Assembly (NCBI GenBank): GCA_030706735.1
Contig: JAUZNZ010000030.1
Coordinates: forward strand, 1-57,870
Origin: Bacteroidota bacterium
GTDB lineage: Bacteria; Bacteroidota; Bacteroidia; Chitinophagales; Chitinophagaceae
Direction of reading: 5' to 3'
DNA: 57,870 nt
Shown here: piece after piece, positions 41,472-50,794 of the stretch
Layout: each line of letters begins with the position of its first letter
Position numbering within the stretch: position 1 is the stretch's first letter
Position numbers and translations under genes: made by a program
Notes under the pieces: model-generated
The model's input: the letters and a program-made list of their open reading frames with translations, nothing else
Databases searched by the model: none
Told to the model about the DNA's origin: nothing

Positions 41472-42911
41472 TTAATCCTTTATGATGCTAAACTCGTCGA
41501 TCGTATTTCCGTTCATATCCACCTGCCGTAACCTGAAGCTTTTCCCGTTCACATCGATGACGCCAAAGGAATGAACGGTGGATAGGAATCGATAGGTAAA
41601 TTTTTGCCACGAGTCCGGATCTTTTGCTTGTTCCGGATTATACAATTCCTGACCGCCGGCGCCGGTTACTATATAAATAACGCCGATGGCCTTGGTGTTC
41701 GTGCTGCCGTCAAAATGCTTATCGAGGGTCCATTTCCCGTTTACCACCCTTCCCCGGATGGTTTTATTATCTTTTCCACCGACCAGCATGACCCCTTTAT
41801 TGTCCGGTACAAAGCTCATCGGAAAAGAACGCTGGTAATTATGCACATGACCGCTAAATACGACATCCACTTTTGCCTCATCGAAGATCGGCGATAGCAG
41901 ACGCATCTGTTGCTGCTCAAAATGTTCACGCGATGAACTGAAACCGGGATGGTGAAAGACAACGAATTTCCATGTACTACCCGAAGCCGCGGCCAGGTCC
42001 TTTTTGAGCCAGTCCTTCAGTGCGGGGCTTGTCCAATCGACATAGGGGTTGGCGTCCAGCATCAGAAAATGTGCATTGCCATAATCAAATGAAAAATTGG
42101 TCATGGTGGGAAAGCGGGATCCCGTGGCCGACACAAATGACTTTCGGGCGGAGTCCGAGATGATCAACGAAGGATAAGCAGGCCCGCCCTCTTTCGAAGC
42201 AGGGCCATTCACCGGCTGATCCCAAAACATAAAATAGGCCAAAGCGTCCGGATAGTTGTTGAAATTCCTCTCCTCCGTATCATGATTCCCCGGGGTTGCC
42301 ACAAAGGGGACTGAACGCATCAGGGTCGCACCGCTATGCGTCGTGGAATCGGCATTATATACCGGCCAGAAGTTCTTGTCATATTCAGATACCAACCCAT
42401 GTTCATACACGATGTCTCCGGGAATGACTACCATGTCCGGTTTTGCCAAGGCGGCCTGTTCCGCGATCAATTTGGCATCCGTGGTTCCCGCTCCGATATC
42501 CCCCATAGCTACAAACCGGAATGCTTGTTGCGGGGATTTGGACGCACGCCCTTCACTGGAAAATACCACCTTCTTGTTCCTGATGAGCCTGTAGGAAAAT
42601 ACGGAACCTGCAGCCAGATCAGCCACACTGACGGTAAAGATCCTCCTCGGTGCAACATTTGGGACCGATACGGTCCTGACCAGCAGTTTCGGCTCGGCGA
42701 CCCATTTTTCACCCCCTTCTGCCTTAATTTCAACGCGCCAACTCGCGTCTTCATCATTTGTCTGCCAGCAGATATCCATGGTACCGGCCGAAGGAGTTTC
42801 ACCGATTTGCAGATAGGGGTTGGCGACGAATATCGTATGGCCATCATTTTTATCCTGCGCATCGACAAAGAGGGAAACGAAAAAGAAAAGGAGGTAAATG
42901 AGCTGCTTCAT
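41472..42911 (-). CDS. Purple acid phosphatase-like metallophosphoesterase, secreted
   Basis: 479 residues with a signal peptide (MKQLIYLLFFFVSLFVDAQ). A fibronectin-like N-domain (about 25-130) precedes the phosphatase: MGDIGAG, the GDIVYEHG block, GNHDTEERN, FVVFHHPGFSSSREHFEQQ and GHVHNYQRSFP supply the Asp, Asn and His ligands of a two-metal site, as in purple acid phosphatases. The usual Tyr of the Fe ligand set is not obvious. It would hydrolyse phosphate esters in the periplasm or outside. Its ATG overlaps the PepSY gene stop (ATGA), so it is the last gene of a four-gene operon. Confidence 0.9.
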   Translation of the reverse strand: MKQLIYLLFFFVSLFVDAQDKNDGHTIFVANPYLQIGETPSAGTMDICWQTNDEDASWRVEIKAEGGEKWVAEPKLLVRTVSVPNVAPRRIFTVSVADLAAGSVFSYRLIRNKKVVFSSEGRASKSPQQAFRFVAMGDIGAGTTDAKLIAEQAALAKPDMVVIPGDIVYEHGLVSEYDKNFWPVYNADSTTHSGATLMRSVPFVATPGNHDTEERNFNNYPDALAYFMFWDQPVNGPASKEGGPAYPSLIISDSARKSFVSATGSRFPTMTNFSFDYGNAHFLMLDANPYVDWTSPALKDWLKKDLAAASGSTWKFVVFHHPGFSSSREHFEQQQMRLLSPIFDEAKVDVVFSGHVHNYQRSFPMSFVPDNKGVMLVGGKDNKTIRGRVVNGKWTLDKHFDGSTNTKAIGVIYIVTGAGGQELYNPEQAKDPDSWQKFTYRFLSTVHSFGVIDVNGKSFRLRQVDMNGNTIDEFSIIKD

Positions 42912-43456
42912 ATCCTTATTTTTGATTGCTTGATCCGGCGGGGCTTATACCAAAGGTAAAAACCACTGATGGCCAGGAAAAGAAGGGACAGCGCCATAAT
43001 GGAAGTATACGCTTTTTTAGAGACCCCTGATTTGCTTGCGAACAATCCGTCAAGTATGGCACCATCATGAATGTCCTGTATCCAGCCGCCATTCTTCTGT
43101 TCGATGTGAATAGCAGTACCCGTGCCGCCATCAACCTGGATGTTATAATAATCCTCAAAAGAGAAATTGATGTACCCCTTGGAGGGTTTCAATAAGACAT
43201 TTTCCGCGTGCAGGAAATGGCCCTTCGTTCTTTCATTTAATGAAGAGACGGCCAATTTTTCCAGGGAATCCAGGGGAAGCCATTTCTTCAGGGCCGTTTC
43301 CGCCCTGACATTCCTTTTATCGAATATTACGTTGGTAAACATGGCTTTCCAACCCAGCATAAGGCCGGTAAGTCCGATCAGGCAGAAAAAGATAAATAGC
43401 AGAGAGGCGATCCTTCGATGCCATATACGGGATGAAGCCAGAAGCGATTGAGACAT
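42908..43456 (-). CDS. PepSY-domain membrane protein
   Basis: 182 residues from the ATG at 43456 (MSQSLLASSRIWHRR); the frame is open upstream but that part overlaps the preceding gene. A membrane helix at about 17-37, a periplasmic PepSY domain (about 50-140, with FSFEDYYNIQVDGGTGTAIHI) and a second helix at about 150-168 followed by a basic tail. Such PepSY_TM proteins next to TonB receptors include iron-siderophore reductases of the PiuB/FoxB type, but those are larger; a redox or metal-release role is therefore only inferred. It lies between the beta-helix lipoprotein and the phosphatase. Confidence 0.85.
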   Translation of the reverse strand: MSQSLLASSRIWHRRIASLLFIFFCLIGLTGLMLGWKAMFTNVIFDKRNVRAETALKKWLPLDSLEKLAVSSLNERTKGHFLHAENVLLKPSKGYINFSFEDYYNIQVDGGTGTAIHIEQKNGGWIQDIHDGAILDGLFASKSGVSKKAYTSIMALSLLFLAISGFYLWYKPRRIKQSKIRI

Positions 43457-43469
43457 ACGCTGGATTAAA

Positions 43470-44867
43470 CTAATGATGGTTGCCCGCCCCGTTGACCTGG
43501 TATGCGCCGATGTCCTTGCCTGGCAACGTGATCTCCGTAGCGCCATATACCGGATCCTCGCGAACGTCTTTTCTTGGATTAAATCCGGTATATCCCTTGC
43601 CTGCGCACGGCGAAGTGGGTTTCAAGGCAAAATTATACTTACCCACAAACGCAATATCCCTCAATAGCAAACCTTCAGGCATGGGTACAGGCCCGTCGAT
43701 AAACTGTGGATCATTGGCGCCCAACAAGGACAAAGGAGCCGTATAGGAATCTCCCGGGTGCCAGCCTGCGGGCAGGTAACTCAGCGGGTTGGGAATATCG
43801 GTAGGAATGGCATTACTTATGCACGTGCTGACCGCCAGATTGGGAATGAAATTGTCGGCCACCGACCCCGAATCGGCATAATACCAATTATATCCATAAC
43901 GCAGATTGGCGGTATCTGCTATGGGATTTTGCACCACGCGCAACCCAAACTTGCAGTTAACGATCAGGTTATTATAGGCCATGCCACCGGCGCCTTCCTC
44001 AAAATTGATGGACCCGCCCCGGCCTGCTGCCGATCTCCTGAATCCGCAGTTCACGATCGTATTGTTATACATCCGCACATTGGATCCGGGGACGCCTACC
44101 GCGGCGCCGGAATTGGATAGTTTTGGACCATTGGTCGCCATGCCGATGCAAAGATTGTAGGCAAAATCGCCGATGGTTCCGGCCTTTGCATTCATGGCTT
44201 CACCCCCGGTATATCCGCATTTTTCAAAAGTGCTCCTCAGTACCGCTATTTTTCCTCCCAGGATCCGGAAAGGATCATCCGTACTTCCGTATAGCCAGGA
44301 GTCTTCAAAAACAAAGATGCCCGCGGGATTTTGAAAGAATATTGAATACGGCTTGCTGGAGATTGGATAAATAGGACTCGATTTGGGAACGGCAATGCCC
44401 GCAAATTCCACATGGGTCCATTTAAGGATCATCATGGGACAGGTCGTTCCGCCGATGATCCCTATCCACCTGCCCATATAGGCGGAGTCCAGGGAGGGAT
44501 CATACCCATAGGTGTCGGTTTTCTTCGCTCCATCATAAGTGATCCAATTGGGATGATCTTTTGTGCCCAGGCAAATAAATGATCCATTGACCCCAATCCC
44601 GTACTTTCCTGTAAACTTGATGGTGACGCCCTCCTGAACGGTCAGGGTATCACCCACGTTGATAATAATATCCCCGCAAACCGTATACGTTTTCCCCGAC
44701 AGCATGGTGCCTTTAATGGCGCCCGACAAACACGCCGCGTCACTCACCGGCGCCGCAACGGCCTGGACCGCTTTCCATAGTTCTTTTTCCTCAACGGCCT
44801 TTTTACAGGAGCCCAACGCAAGCCCTGTTATCACCGCCGGTAATAGTACTGAATAATGCCATTTCAT
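43470..44867 (-). CDS. Lipoprotein with right-handed parallel beta-helix
   Basis: 465 residues. Lipoprotein signal ends LALGSC (Cys21). The rest reads as a parallel beta-helix with repeated rungs: Asn/Gly-rich turns such as GIGVNGSFICLG, VRMYNNTIVNCG and GGMAYNNLIVNCKFGL. Cys pairs recur (for example in TCPMM and TCISNA). No catalytic residues of pectate lyase or polygalacturonase are seen, so a binding role on the cell surface is more likely than an enzyme role. It starts 20 bases after the TonB receptor and ends 13 bases before the PepSY gene; it may be the surface partner of the receptor. Confidence 0.8.
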   Translation of the reverse strand: MKWHYSVLLPAVITGLALGSCKKAVEEKELWKAVQAVAAPVSDAACLSGAIKGTMLSGKTYTVCGDIIINVGDTLTVQEGVTIKFTGKYGIGVNGSFICLGTKDHPNWITYDGAKKTDTYGYDPSLDSAYMGRWIGIIGGTTCPMMILKWTHVEFAGIAVPKSSPIYPISSKPYSIFFQNPAGIFVFEDSWLYGSTDDPFRILGGKIAVLRSTFEKCGYTGGEAMNAKAGTIGDFAYNLCIGMATNGPKLSNSGAAVGVPGSNVRMYNNTIVNCGFRRSAAGRGGSINFEEGAGGMAYNNLIVNCKFGLRVVQNPIADTANLRYGYNWYYADSGSVADNFIPNLAVSTCISNAIPTDIPNPLSYLPAGWHPGDSYTAPLSLLGANDPQFIDGPVPMPEGLLLRDIAFVGKYNFALKPTSPCAGKGYTGFNPRKDVREDPVYGATEITLPGKDIGAYQVNGAGNHH

Positions 44868-44887
44868 ATACTTCTTTTAATAAAGTT

Positions 44888-47683
44888 TTAAAGTTTGAAC
44901 CGTAACCCGAACAGAAAGGATGATTTCACATAATCCTTTTGCACGATGATCTGCTTCTCAGGGTCAGTTTGGAGGGATAACGCCTTCGAACCGCTTGCAG
45001 ACAAATACGTTTTGTAAGGAATATGCAAACTCCCTACAGTAGGCGAATTGGTCAGGTTATTCAGCTTGCCATAAAAGGTAAGGTTCCTTGCGATCCTCTT
45101 TTCGAACGAGAGATCCAGCCCCGAAAAAGGCTGTTGCCAGTAATGCAAACCGGCATAAGGACTAACCAGCGAAATTCTTTCTCCGGTATACGTAAATGCC
45201 AGTTGCGCATCGAGGCCCGATCTGGCATTCTTATAGATCAGGGAAAGATTGCCGATATGATTAGCCTGCCCCTGGAGCGGCCTTGTTTCTGAAACATATT
45301 TTGAGGTATACCCCAATGTATTGTCGAAATAATAATACAACAGACTGTCATTCGTTACCCTCGACCGGGTATAGGTATAATTCGCAGAGATCCCGAATGA
45401 TCCGAAATACTTGGTGATTACGGCCTCAAAACCGTAATTGGTCGCATTTCCGATATTGATGGGTTTTAATTGCTGACTCGTAGGGCCTGATTTTACCGCC
45501 GCATATTCAATGGGATCCTGGATATTTTTGTAGAATACTCCCAACAATACCTGGTCTGCGCCCTTTCCCGGGAACAGTTCATATCGCAAATCATAGTTGT
45601 CGGCCAGGGAATGTTTCAAACCGGACGGATTACCTACTTCCTTAAAGGTTTCGAAATCGTCCGGGCCATCAGGGATCAATTCAGCAAACTGAGGTCGCGC
45701 TATAGCCCTGTAATACGAAAAACGCAGGGCCTGATCCGGCCTCAAGGCATATTTTACCTGGCCGCTTGGCAGCGGATCGGTATACGTTATGGTTCCCGAT
45801 CTCGCCTCGGTAGCCTCGCCCAGTTGTGTTTCGTACTTTTGACGGGTACCCTCTATCCTCACGCCTCCCAGGATCTCCAGTTTTGGCGACAGGTTCCATT
45901 TGCCCTGTACATAACCCGCCACGATATCTTCGGTGAACGTATAATTATTCCCGTTCAGATCAGGCGTGGCATTTGAGCCGATAAAAGTGTACTGTGCGGA
46001 GTTGATATCAGTATAGAGCTGGTTGCCGGTTTGACCCTGCTTCGGATTCAAAGAATAGGCATTGTAAAAATTATCCCTCTTTTTATCGCGGATCATCCCG
46101 CCCAATTTCAACTCGAACGGCCTGGCGAAAAGATTCCCCTGCTTGGTTACATTCACATACGCCGACAGGTCTTTGTCGCTGTTACGCAACCAATTGCGCG
46201 ACATCCCCTCGAGTATATCCTGCACCCTCGAATAAGACTTGGAGGCACTATCGTAACCGACCTGGAACTGATGACCGAACTGTGCCTCGTCCGGGATATG
46301 ATTGTTTGCCATGGAATAAACGGCAGACCAGTCTACCAGGACGGATCCTCCCAACTCGTGAACGCCCTGTAGGGTCGAATTATATATCGACTGATATTGC
46401 CATGCGCTTCTGAAAGATTCGGTAACCAGGGAATTTAGTACGACCGTATCGGAGTTCAACCTTGTCTGGAACATATCCAGTCTGACAAATGTATTGAACC
46501 AGGATATCTTATTCTTCTTGTCGATCCGATAGTCGACCTTGGCGTTCAATCCGAGGCGGCGGTTATCTGTGGAGTACTGGCGTGAATACAGATCGATGAA
46601 ACTGGGTATGTTGTTGATGCTGGGTTGCGCATTGGGCAGGAAAAAGGTGGACCTCGTTCCGCTGTTTATATTTTGAAAACTGCCGGAAAACAATACGCCC
46701 AGCCGTTTATTCTCCCCGAAACGATTGCCTGCGGTTAACCCGAATGTAGTATTGACAGGGGCGTTTCGGGCTGTGTAGTTTAAATGGCCTACCGGGAAAT
46801 CGGCGGGTGTGGCCTGATAGGTACTCCCGTTTATTTCAGCAGGCGATCTTTGGTTGATCGTACGCTTATCAAAATGCAGGAAGGGTTGAACGCCAAAAAT
46901 GTCATTATACCCGGCGGCAAGATTTACCTGGAAGAGCTTGGTGGCAGGAGCATCCTTCATCACCAGGTTAATGGTGCCGCCAATGGCGTCTCCTTCCATA
47001 GACGCCGTGAGGCTCTTGCTTACTTCCAGTCTTTCCAGCAGTTCCGAGGGAAAAAGATCCAGCGGGATGAAGCGGTTCTTATTATCCGGGCTTGGTATCT
47101 TAATACCATTGATCAGCGTATTTATATATCGTTTTTCCATGCCCCGGATTATCGGATAACGGCCCTCTCCCGAACTGTTTTTTTCAACAGCAACGCCGCT
47201 GACCCGCTGCATTACATTTGCCACCGTGATATCCGGAAGCAACTCTATATTCCTGGATGAGACGATATTCACAAGCTGGTTGGCATTCTTTTCAAGAGAA
47301 CGGGTATTTCTTTCTGAGCCATTTCCCCCACCGGTTATGATCACACTGGATAACTCGATGGCCGCCGGTTGAAGATGTATTTCAAGATTTACAGGTTGTT
47401 CCGCCGATACTTCAATATGCTCTTCAAACATCTTATAGCTTGCATGGGTAATTTGAAGATCATACGACCCGGGTTTCACATCTTTAAAATTGAACGTGCC
47501 GTCCAGTTGGACGAATTTCCTCTTGCCTGTTTCCTTTATCACAACCGTAGCTCCGGTCATCGGCTCGCCCGTCTGCAAATCCGTGACTAATCCCCTTATT
47601 TGCTGAGCCCGCCCTGTAAATCCGGAGAGAAGAAAGACCAGTGAGATGAATAGTGCAGTGGAGAATGTCTTGGTTCTGCGCAT
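44888..47683 (-). CDS. TonB-dependent receptor
   Basis: 931 residues from the ATG at 47683 (MRRTKTFSTALF, signal peptide to about GRAQ). N-terminal carboxypeptidase-regulatory-like domain (IRGLVTDLQTGEPMTGATVVI, about 35-115), a plug with VANVMQRVSGVAVEKNSSGEG and YINTLINGIKIPSPDN, and a barrel ending in FLFGLRFKL. FecA/siderophore-type plug sequences are visible but the ligand cannot be read. It heads a four-gene operon with a beta-helix lipoprotein, a PepSY protein and a phosphatase, and so differs from SusC-type glycan loci. An AAAATTTG near -7 element lies upstream. Confidence 0.94.
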   Translation of the reverse strand: MRRTKTFSTALFISLVFLLSGFTGRAQQIRGLVTDLQTGEPMTGATVVIKETGKRKFVQLDGTFNFKDVKPGSYDLQITHASYKMFEEHIEVSAEQPVNLEIHLQPAAIELSSVIITGGGNGSERNTRSLEKNANQLVNIVSSRNIELLPDITVANVMQRVSGVAVEKNSSGEGRYPIIRGMEKRYINTLINGIKIPSPDNKNRFIPLDLFPSELLERLEVSKSLTASMEGDAIGGTINLVMKDAPATKLFQVNLAAGYNDIFGVQPFLHFDKRTINQRSPAEINGSTYQATPADFPVGHLNYTARNAPVNTTFGLTAGNRFGENKRLGVLFSGSFQNINSGTRSTFFLPNAQPSINNIPSFIDLYSRQYSTDNRRLGLNAKVDYRIDKKNKISWFNTFVRLDMFQTRLNSDTVVLNSLVTESFRSAWQYQSIYNSTLQGVHELGGSVLVDWSAVYSMANNHIPDEAQFGHQFQVGYDSASKSYSRVQDILEGMSRNWLRNSDKDLSAYVNVTKQGNLFARPFELKLGGMIRDKKRDNFYNAYSLNPKQGQTGNQLYTDINSAQYTFIGSNATPDLNGNNYTFTEDIVAGYVQGKWNLSPKLEILGGVRIEGTRQKYETQLGEATEARSGTITYTDPLPSGQVKYALRPDQALRFSYYRAIARPQFAELIPDGPDDFETFKEVGNPSGLKHSLADNYDLRYELFPGKGADQVLLGVFYKNIQDPIEYAAVKSGPTSQQLKPINIGNATNYGFEAVITKYFGSFGISANYTYTRSRVTNDSLLYYYFDNTLGYTSKYVSETRPLQGQANHIGNLSLIYKNARSGLDAQLAFTYTGERISLVSPYAGLHYWQQPFSGLDLSFEKRIARNLTFYGKLNNLTNSPTVGSLHIPYKTYLSASGSKALSLQTDPEKQIIVQKDYVKSSFLFGLRFKL

Positions 47684-47790
47684 GGCGAAAAATTTAATGC
47701 GCAAATTTTAGGAATACGCTCGCCTTAAAATGCAGGAAGACCAATAATTAGGAATTTGGTAACCCTAACCTAACAGAGGATTAATATTCA

Positions 47791-48152
47791 CTACAGAAAG
47801 TCTTCAGAATGTCGTCCGCCGCGCCCGGAACTCCCCGCCGGCCGGGGACAAATGGTAACCACGCCCACTATATGAAGCAGCCACGAGAAAAAGACAAAAG
47901 GATAAAGAAGGAAGAAAACCGCCCGACCCTCAAGCCCGACCCGGAAACAGCAGGCAAGAGCGATCCCCAGGAACATATGAAAGGCCCCATCTCTTCGATG
48001 GTCAGAAAGGCGGAGGCAGCGATGGACGGTCAAGAGACCAAAAAGGAGCTTAGTATATCGTCCTCCAGGGCCTGGCTGCCTGTCGTTAAAGCAGTTCCCG
48101 CAGCCAGGATGGCGGCCAGCATCAATATGACCAAAATGTTTATTTGCTTCAC
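47791..48152 (-). pseudogene. Frameshifted small membrane protein gene
   Basis: A GTG at 48152 begins a 40-codon frame with a signal-like hydrophobic start (KQINILVILMLAAILAAGTA), ending at TGA 48030-48032. If one base is added in the T5 tract (minus strand, 48040-48044) the reading passes into the frame that ends at 47791 and gives about 119 residues with further hydrophobic helices (for example FLLYPFVFFSWLLHIVGVV). The two-part frame suggests a recent homopolymer frameshift or an assembly error. No family is recognised. It lies between the TonB receptor and DUF488 genes, in an otherwise empty region. Confidence 0.45.
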
Positions 48153-48237
48153 GAAATTAACCGGACCGATAGGCGCGCCTCATTAAAAATACTAATTTCA
48201 GTTCCCTTTTGTGTACTTCAACCGATATTTAATCGCC

Positions 48238-48594
48238 ATGAATATTAAAGTAAAAAGGATTTACGAGCCTTATGCGACGGGAGACGGTTACCGGATCCTC
48301 GTCGACCGCTTGTGGCCGCGGGGGATAAAAAAGGAGAACGCCCACATCGACAAATGGCTGAAGGAGGTCGCCCCGTCCACCGAACTTCGCAAATGGATAC
48401 ACGCCGATCCGGACAGATGGACGGGGTTCAAGACAAAGTATCGGGCCGAATTAACCCGCTCCGCCGCGCTAAAAGAATTGAGCGCGGACGTCCGCGCTCA
48501 TCAAACCGTAACCCTGCTTTATGCAGTCAGGGACGAACAGCATAATCACGCTCTGATCTTACGCGAGGTCATCCTGGATCAGCAAGCCACATGA
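48238..48594 (+). CDS. DUF488 family protein
   Basis: 118 residues beginning MNIKVKRIYEPYATGDGYRI. The family motif VDRLWPRGIKKENAHIDKWLK, then WIHADPDRWTGFKTKYRAEL and a final LLYAVRDEQHNHALILREVI segment show a complete DUF488 (YeaO-type) protein. Its function is unknown. Start ATG at 48238; divergent from the frameshifted membrane gene. Confidence 0.95.
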   Translation: MNIKVKRIYEPYATGDGYRILVDRLWPRGIKKENAHIDKWLKEVAPSTELRKWIHADPDRWTGFKTKYRAELTRSAALKELSADVRAHQTVTLLYAVRDEQHNHALILREVILDQQAT

Positions 48595-48630
48595 ATGCTC
48601 ACCCAGCCGGCCACGGCTCGGACGCCGGCA

Positions 48631-49038
48631 TCACGCTCCGTTCGGATGCGCGACAAGCGAGCGGAATTTCGCATTCCGGAAATAAAAGCCTACCCAAAGC
48701 AGGATGCCGAAAAGGATCGGAAAAATGAAATTCTCGCCGGCACGCACCATGATCGCTACCGCCCCGCCCAGGTAGGCGGACAGTAATATGGCCCCCGGCA
48801 ATGCGGTCCGCGGAATGACATAGAGTATGGTGGCGACCAGCAACACCAGGCCGATCGCTTGGTTCTGTTCCGCCGGCCACCCCAATTTAGCGGAAGCTTC
48901 GATCGTATGCTTCTCCTTGAAGATCTTCATGATGGCGTCGAAAAGTAAAAATAAAATAACGAGACCGTTGATAATCCAGCCGGCCCAGCGCGCGCCCTGC
49001 GGGCGCGCCGTCGTCAGGGGCATGTTTTGCGTAGTCAT
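48631..49038 (-). CDS. DoxX-like membrane protein
   Basis: 135 residues, starting MTTQNMPLTTARPQ. Four membrane helices at about 20-38, 60-78, 84-104 and 110-125. ARWAGWIINGLVILFLLFDAI with K and E-rich loop and the short length match the DoxX-like (DUF4267-like) family. Function unknown, electron-transport or osmotic roles have been proposed for the wider group. A start at 49038 is chosen; upstream residues do not resemble a protein. Convergent with the DUF488 gene. Confidence 0.85.
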   Translation of the reverse strand: MTTQNMPLTTARPQGARWAGWIINGLVILFLLFDAIMKIFKEKHTIEASAKLGWPAEQNQAIGLVLLVATILYVIPRTALPGAILLSAYLGGAVAIMVRAGENFIFPILFGILLWVGFYFRNAKFRSLVAHPNGA

Positions 49039-49169
49039 GTTTTTTGTTTTTTTGTTTTTCAAGATCGACAACACAAACTTACGACCGGAGGGCATGATCC
49101 GTGAGGGGGAATGGCGACAATCTGGGGGGCCATTCACGACAACAAAAGAAAATAATGTATTTTAGGATC

Positions 49170-49631
49170 ATGCCAAAGGAACAAATCAAGGACCTGAACA
49201 AATTCCTGAAACCCTTTCCCGCCGAAACGCGCGAGATCGCCCACTGGCTGCGGGAATTCGTTTGGGACCTGTATCCCCAAACCAATGAGCTGATCTATGA
49301 TAATTACAATGCCCTGGCCATTGGCTGGTCGCCGACCGATAGGGTCGGCCATACCTTCTGTTCGATCGCCGTCGGCCGCACCCCGAAGCATAATGTGCAC
49401 TTCGGCTTTTATTGGGGCAGCGAGATCAGCGATCCGGAAAAACGACTGATCGGACAAGGAAAGCAATACCGCTATCTGCTGGTCGGCTCAATAAAGACAT
49501 TCCCGAAGACCTACATCAAGCGACTCCTCAAAGAGGCCTACGCCAATTCCCTCGGTAAGGTCAGGGACATGGATCAGATCCGGAAAGGCCTCACGATAAC
49601 CAAATCCGTTTCGGCAAGCAAAAGGAAGTAA
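49170..49631 (+). CDS. DUF1801 domain-containing protein
   Basis: 153 residues from the ATG at 49170 (MPKEQIKDLNKFLKPFPAE); an ATG at 49155 would add five residues. The middle shows the YdhG-like/DUF1801 features: NELIYDNYNALAIGWSPT, FCSIAVGRTPKHNVHFGFYWG and a helical end with LLKEAYANSLGK. The family's role is unknown and its fold resembles FlgC-linked iron donors. It ends 21 bases before the terminator of the convergent transpeptidase gene. Confidence 0.9.
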   Translation: MPKEQIKDLNKFLKPFPAETREIAHWLREFVWDLYPQTNELIYDNYNALAIGWSPTDRVGHTFCSIAVGRTPKHNVHFGFYWGSEISDPEKRLIGQGKQYRYLLVGSIKTFPKTYIKRLLKEAYANSLGKVRDMDQIRKGLTITKSVSASKRK

Positions 49632-49651
49632 CCGGGAAGGGACATTCGGGC

Positions 49652-49681
49652 AAAAAAAAAAGCCGCCGGGCAATAAGCGGC
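49652..49681 (-). terminator. Intrinsic terminator of the L,D-transpeptidase gene
   Basis: On the minus strand GCCGC (49681-49677) and GCGGC (49666-49662) pair around a 10-base loop, followed by ten Ts (49661-49652). This is a good rho-independent terminator for the convergent transpeptidase gene. Confidence 0.85.
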
Positions 49682-49713
49682 GACCTTCCCTTTTGTTATG
49701 AATAGATGGCATT

Positions 49714-50565
49714 CTAACTGTTGAGCACCGTAGACTGGGCGATATACTTCTTAGAGGGGAAGTAGATAAAGAAACAGCTTCCGTTCTTCACCGTAGGAAT
49801 GATCTGTTCGGTCATTTCCGTCGGGATCGCAGGGCAACCGAAGGTGGTGCCCATCACGCCATATTTGTGCAGGATGCGCTGGCTGACATACGAGGCGCCG
49901 TGGATGACGATACTCCTTCTGGCGGCATGATCGTTGAAACCCCTGTCGAGTCCATTGATGCGCAGGGAAAGACCGTTGCTGCCGTAGTACGTCGTGCTGG
50001 TCACGTAGAAACCGAGGCTGCTCTTGCAGGATTCATCGGTATTCGAAAAAGAGTTGGCGAATTCTTCACCGGAATTGATCCCGTGGGCAACATAGGTGCG
50101 ATACAACAACCGCCTGTTACGCACATCGATCACATACATCCGCTGATTGGCCGAAGACTGGCTGAAGTCACAGATCGAAAGGACATTGGTATTATGCAGC
50201 TTGCCGGTCTTCTGTAATTTGATATAACCAACCCACGCATATTCGAACGCTTTTTCGCTCAGACCGGAATCAGCCAGGCTCATTTCATTATAGATGGCCA
50301 TGGCCACATTCATCACTCGCCTCTGCTCCGACCTTCTTGCAATGGCCTTCAACATGCTTTGCATCTCGACAGAGCTATTGGCAGCGGCAACGGATACTTT
50401 ATAATTGATGATATGTTTAATGGCATCGGCAGCGTGAAAGGCCAAACGCGAAGCCTTGTTCTCCGCTCTTGCACTGAATTCTTTTTTACCTTCCACCAGA
50501 GTAGCGGGTGCAATAAGCACCATCAGGATCACGGTGATTTTCAGGAGGTGGTTGACAGTTTTCAT
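49714..50565 (-). CDS. Murein L,D-transpeptidase-like protein (YkuD_2 family)
   Basis: 283 residues from the ATG at 50565 (signal segment MKTVNHLLKITVILMVLI). The catalytic domain lies in the C-terminal half, with RSIVIHGASYVSQR and GTTFGCPAIPTEM, where the Cys of GCPAI and the His of IHGASY are the expected active-site pair, in a YkuD_2-type arrangement. Such enzymes make 3-3 crosslinks or attach proteins to peptidoglycan. The gene stands alone with its own terminator. Confidence 0.93.
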   Translation of the reverse strand: MKTVNHLLKITVILMVLIAPATLVEGKKEFSARAENKASRLAFHAADAIKHIINYKVSVAAANSSVEMQSMLKAIARRSEQRRVMNVAMAIYNEMSLADSGLSEKAFEYAWVGYIKLQKTGKLHNTNVLSICDFSQSSANQRMYVIDVRNRRLLYRTYVAHGINSGEEFANSFSNTDESCKSSLGFYVTSTTYYGSNGLSLRINGLDRGFNDHAARRSIVIHGASYVSQRILHKYGVMGTTFGCPAIPTEMTEQIIPTVKNGSCFFIYFPSKKYIAQSTVLNS

Positions 50566-50794
50566 AACTACGAATTTCCATATTAAAGTCAACTGGCATA
50601 CCAATTTGCCACTTCCTGAATATCAATGAACTATGAAGATCGGCGTTTGGGACATTCTCCCATTTTCGGAATTTTTTCCAAATTAGGCCGGGCCGGGAAT
50701 AGAAATCGCATCGTAAAAACCCTACAAAAACCCTCCAATCGCCCTTCTGCCTCCCCAATCACCCGCCCGCTTCCTCAAAACGCCAGACGCTTCC
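50566..50794. other. Intergenic region with a short direct repeat
   Basis: About 230 bases between divergent/convergent neighbours. CGCTTCCTCAAAAC occurs at 50768-50781 and again at 50788-50801, the second reaching the stop of the oxidoreductase gene. Nothing else is recognised. Confidence 0.5.

Noticed and set aside
47809-48186. Plus-strand frame of 125 codons over the frameshifted membrane gene
   Set aside because: Composition is Lys/Pro-rich without a family match; the minus strand gives a signal peptide and hydrophobic helices and explains the region better.
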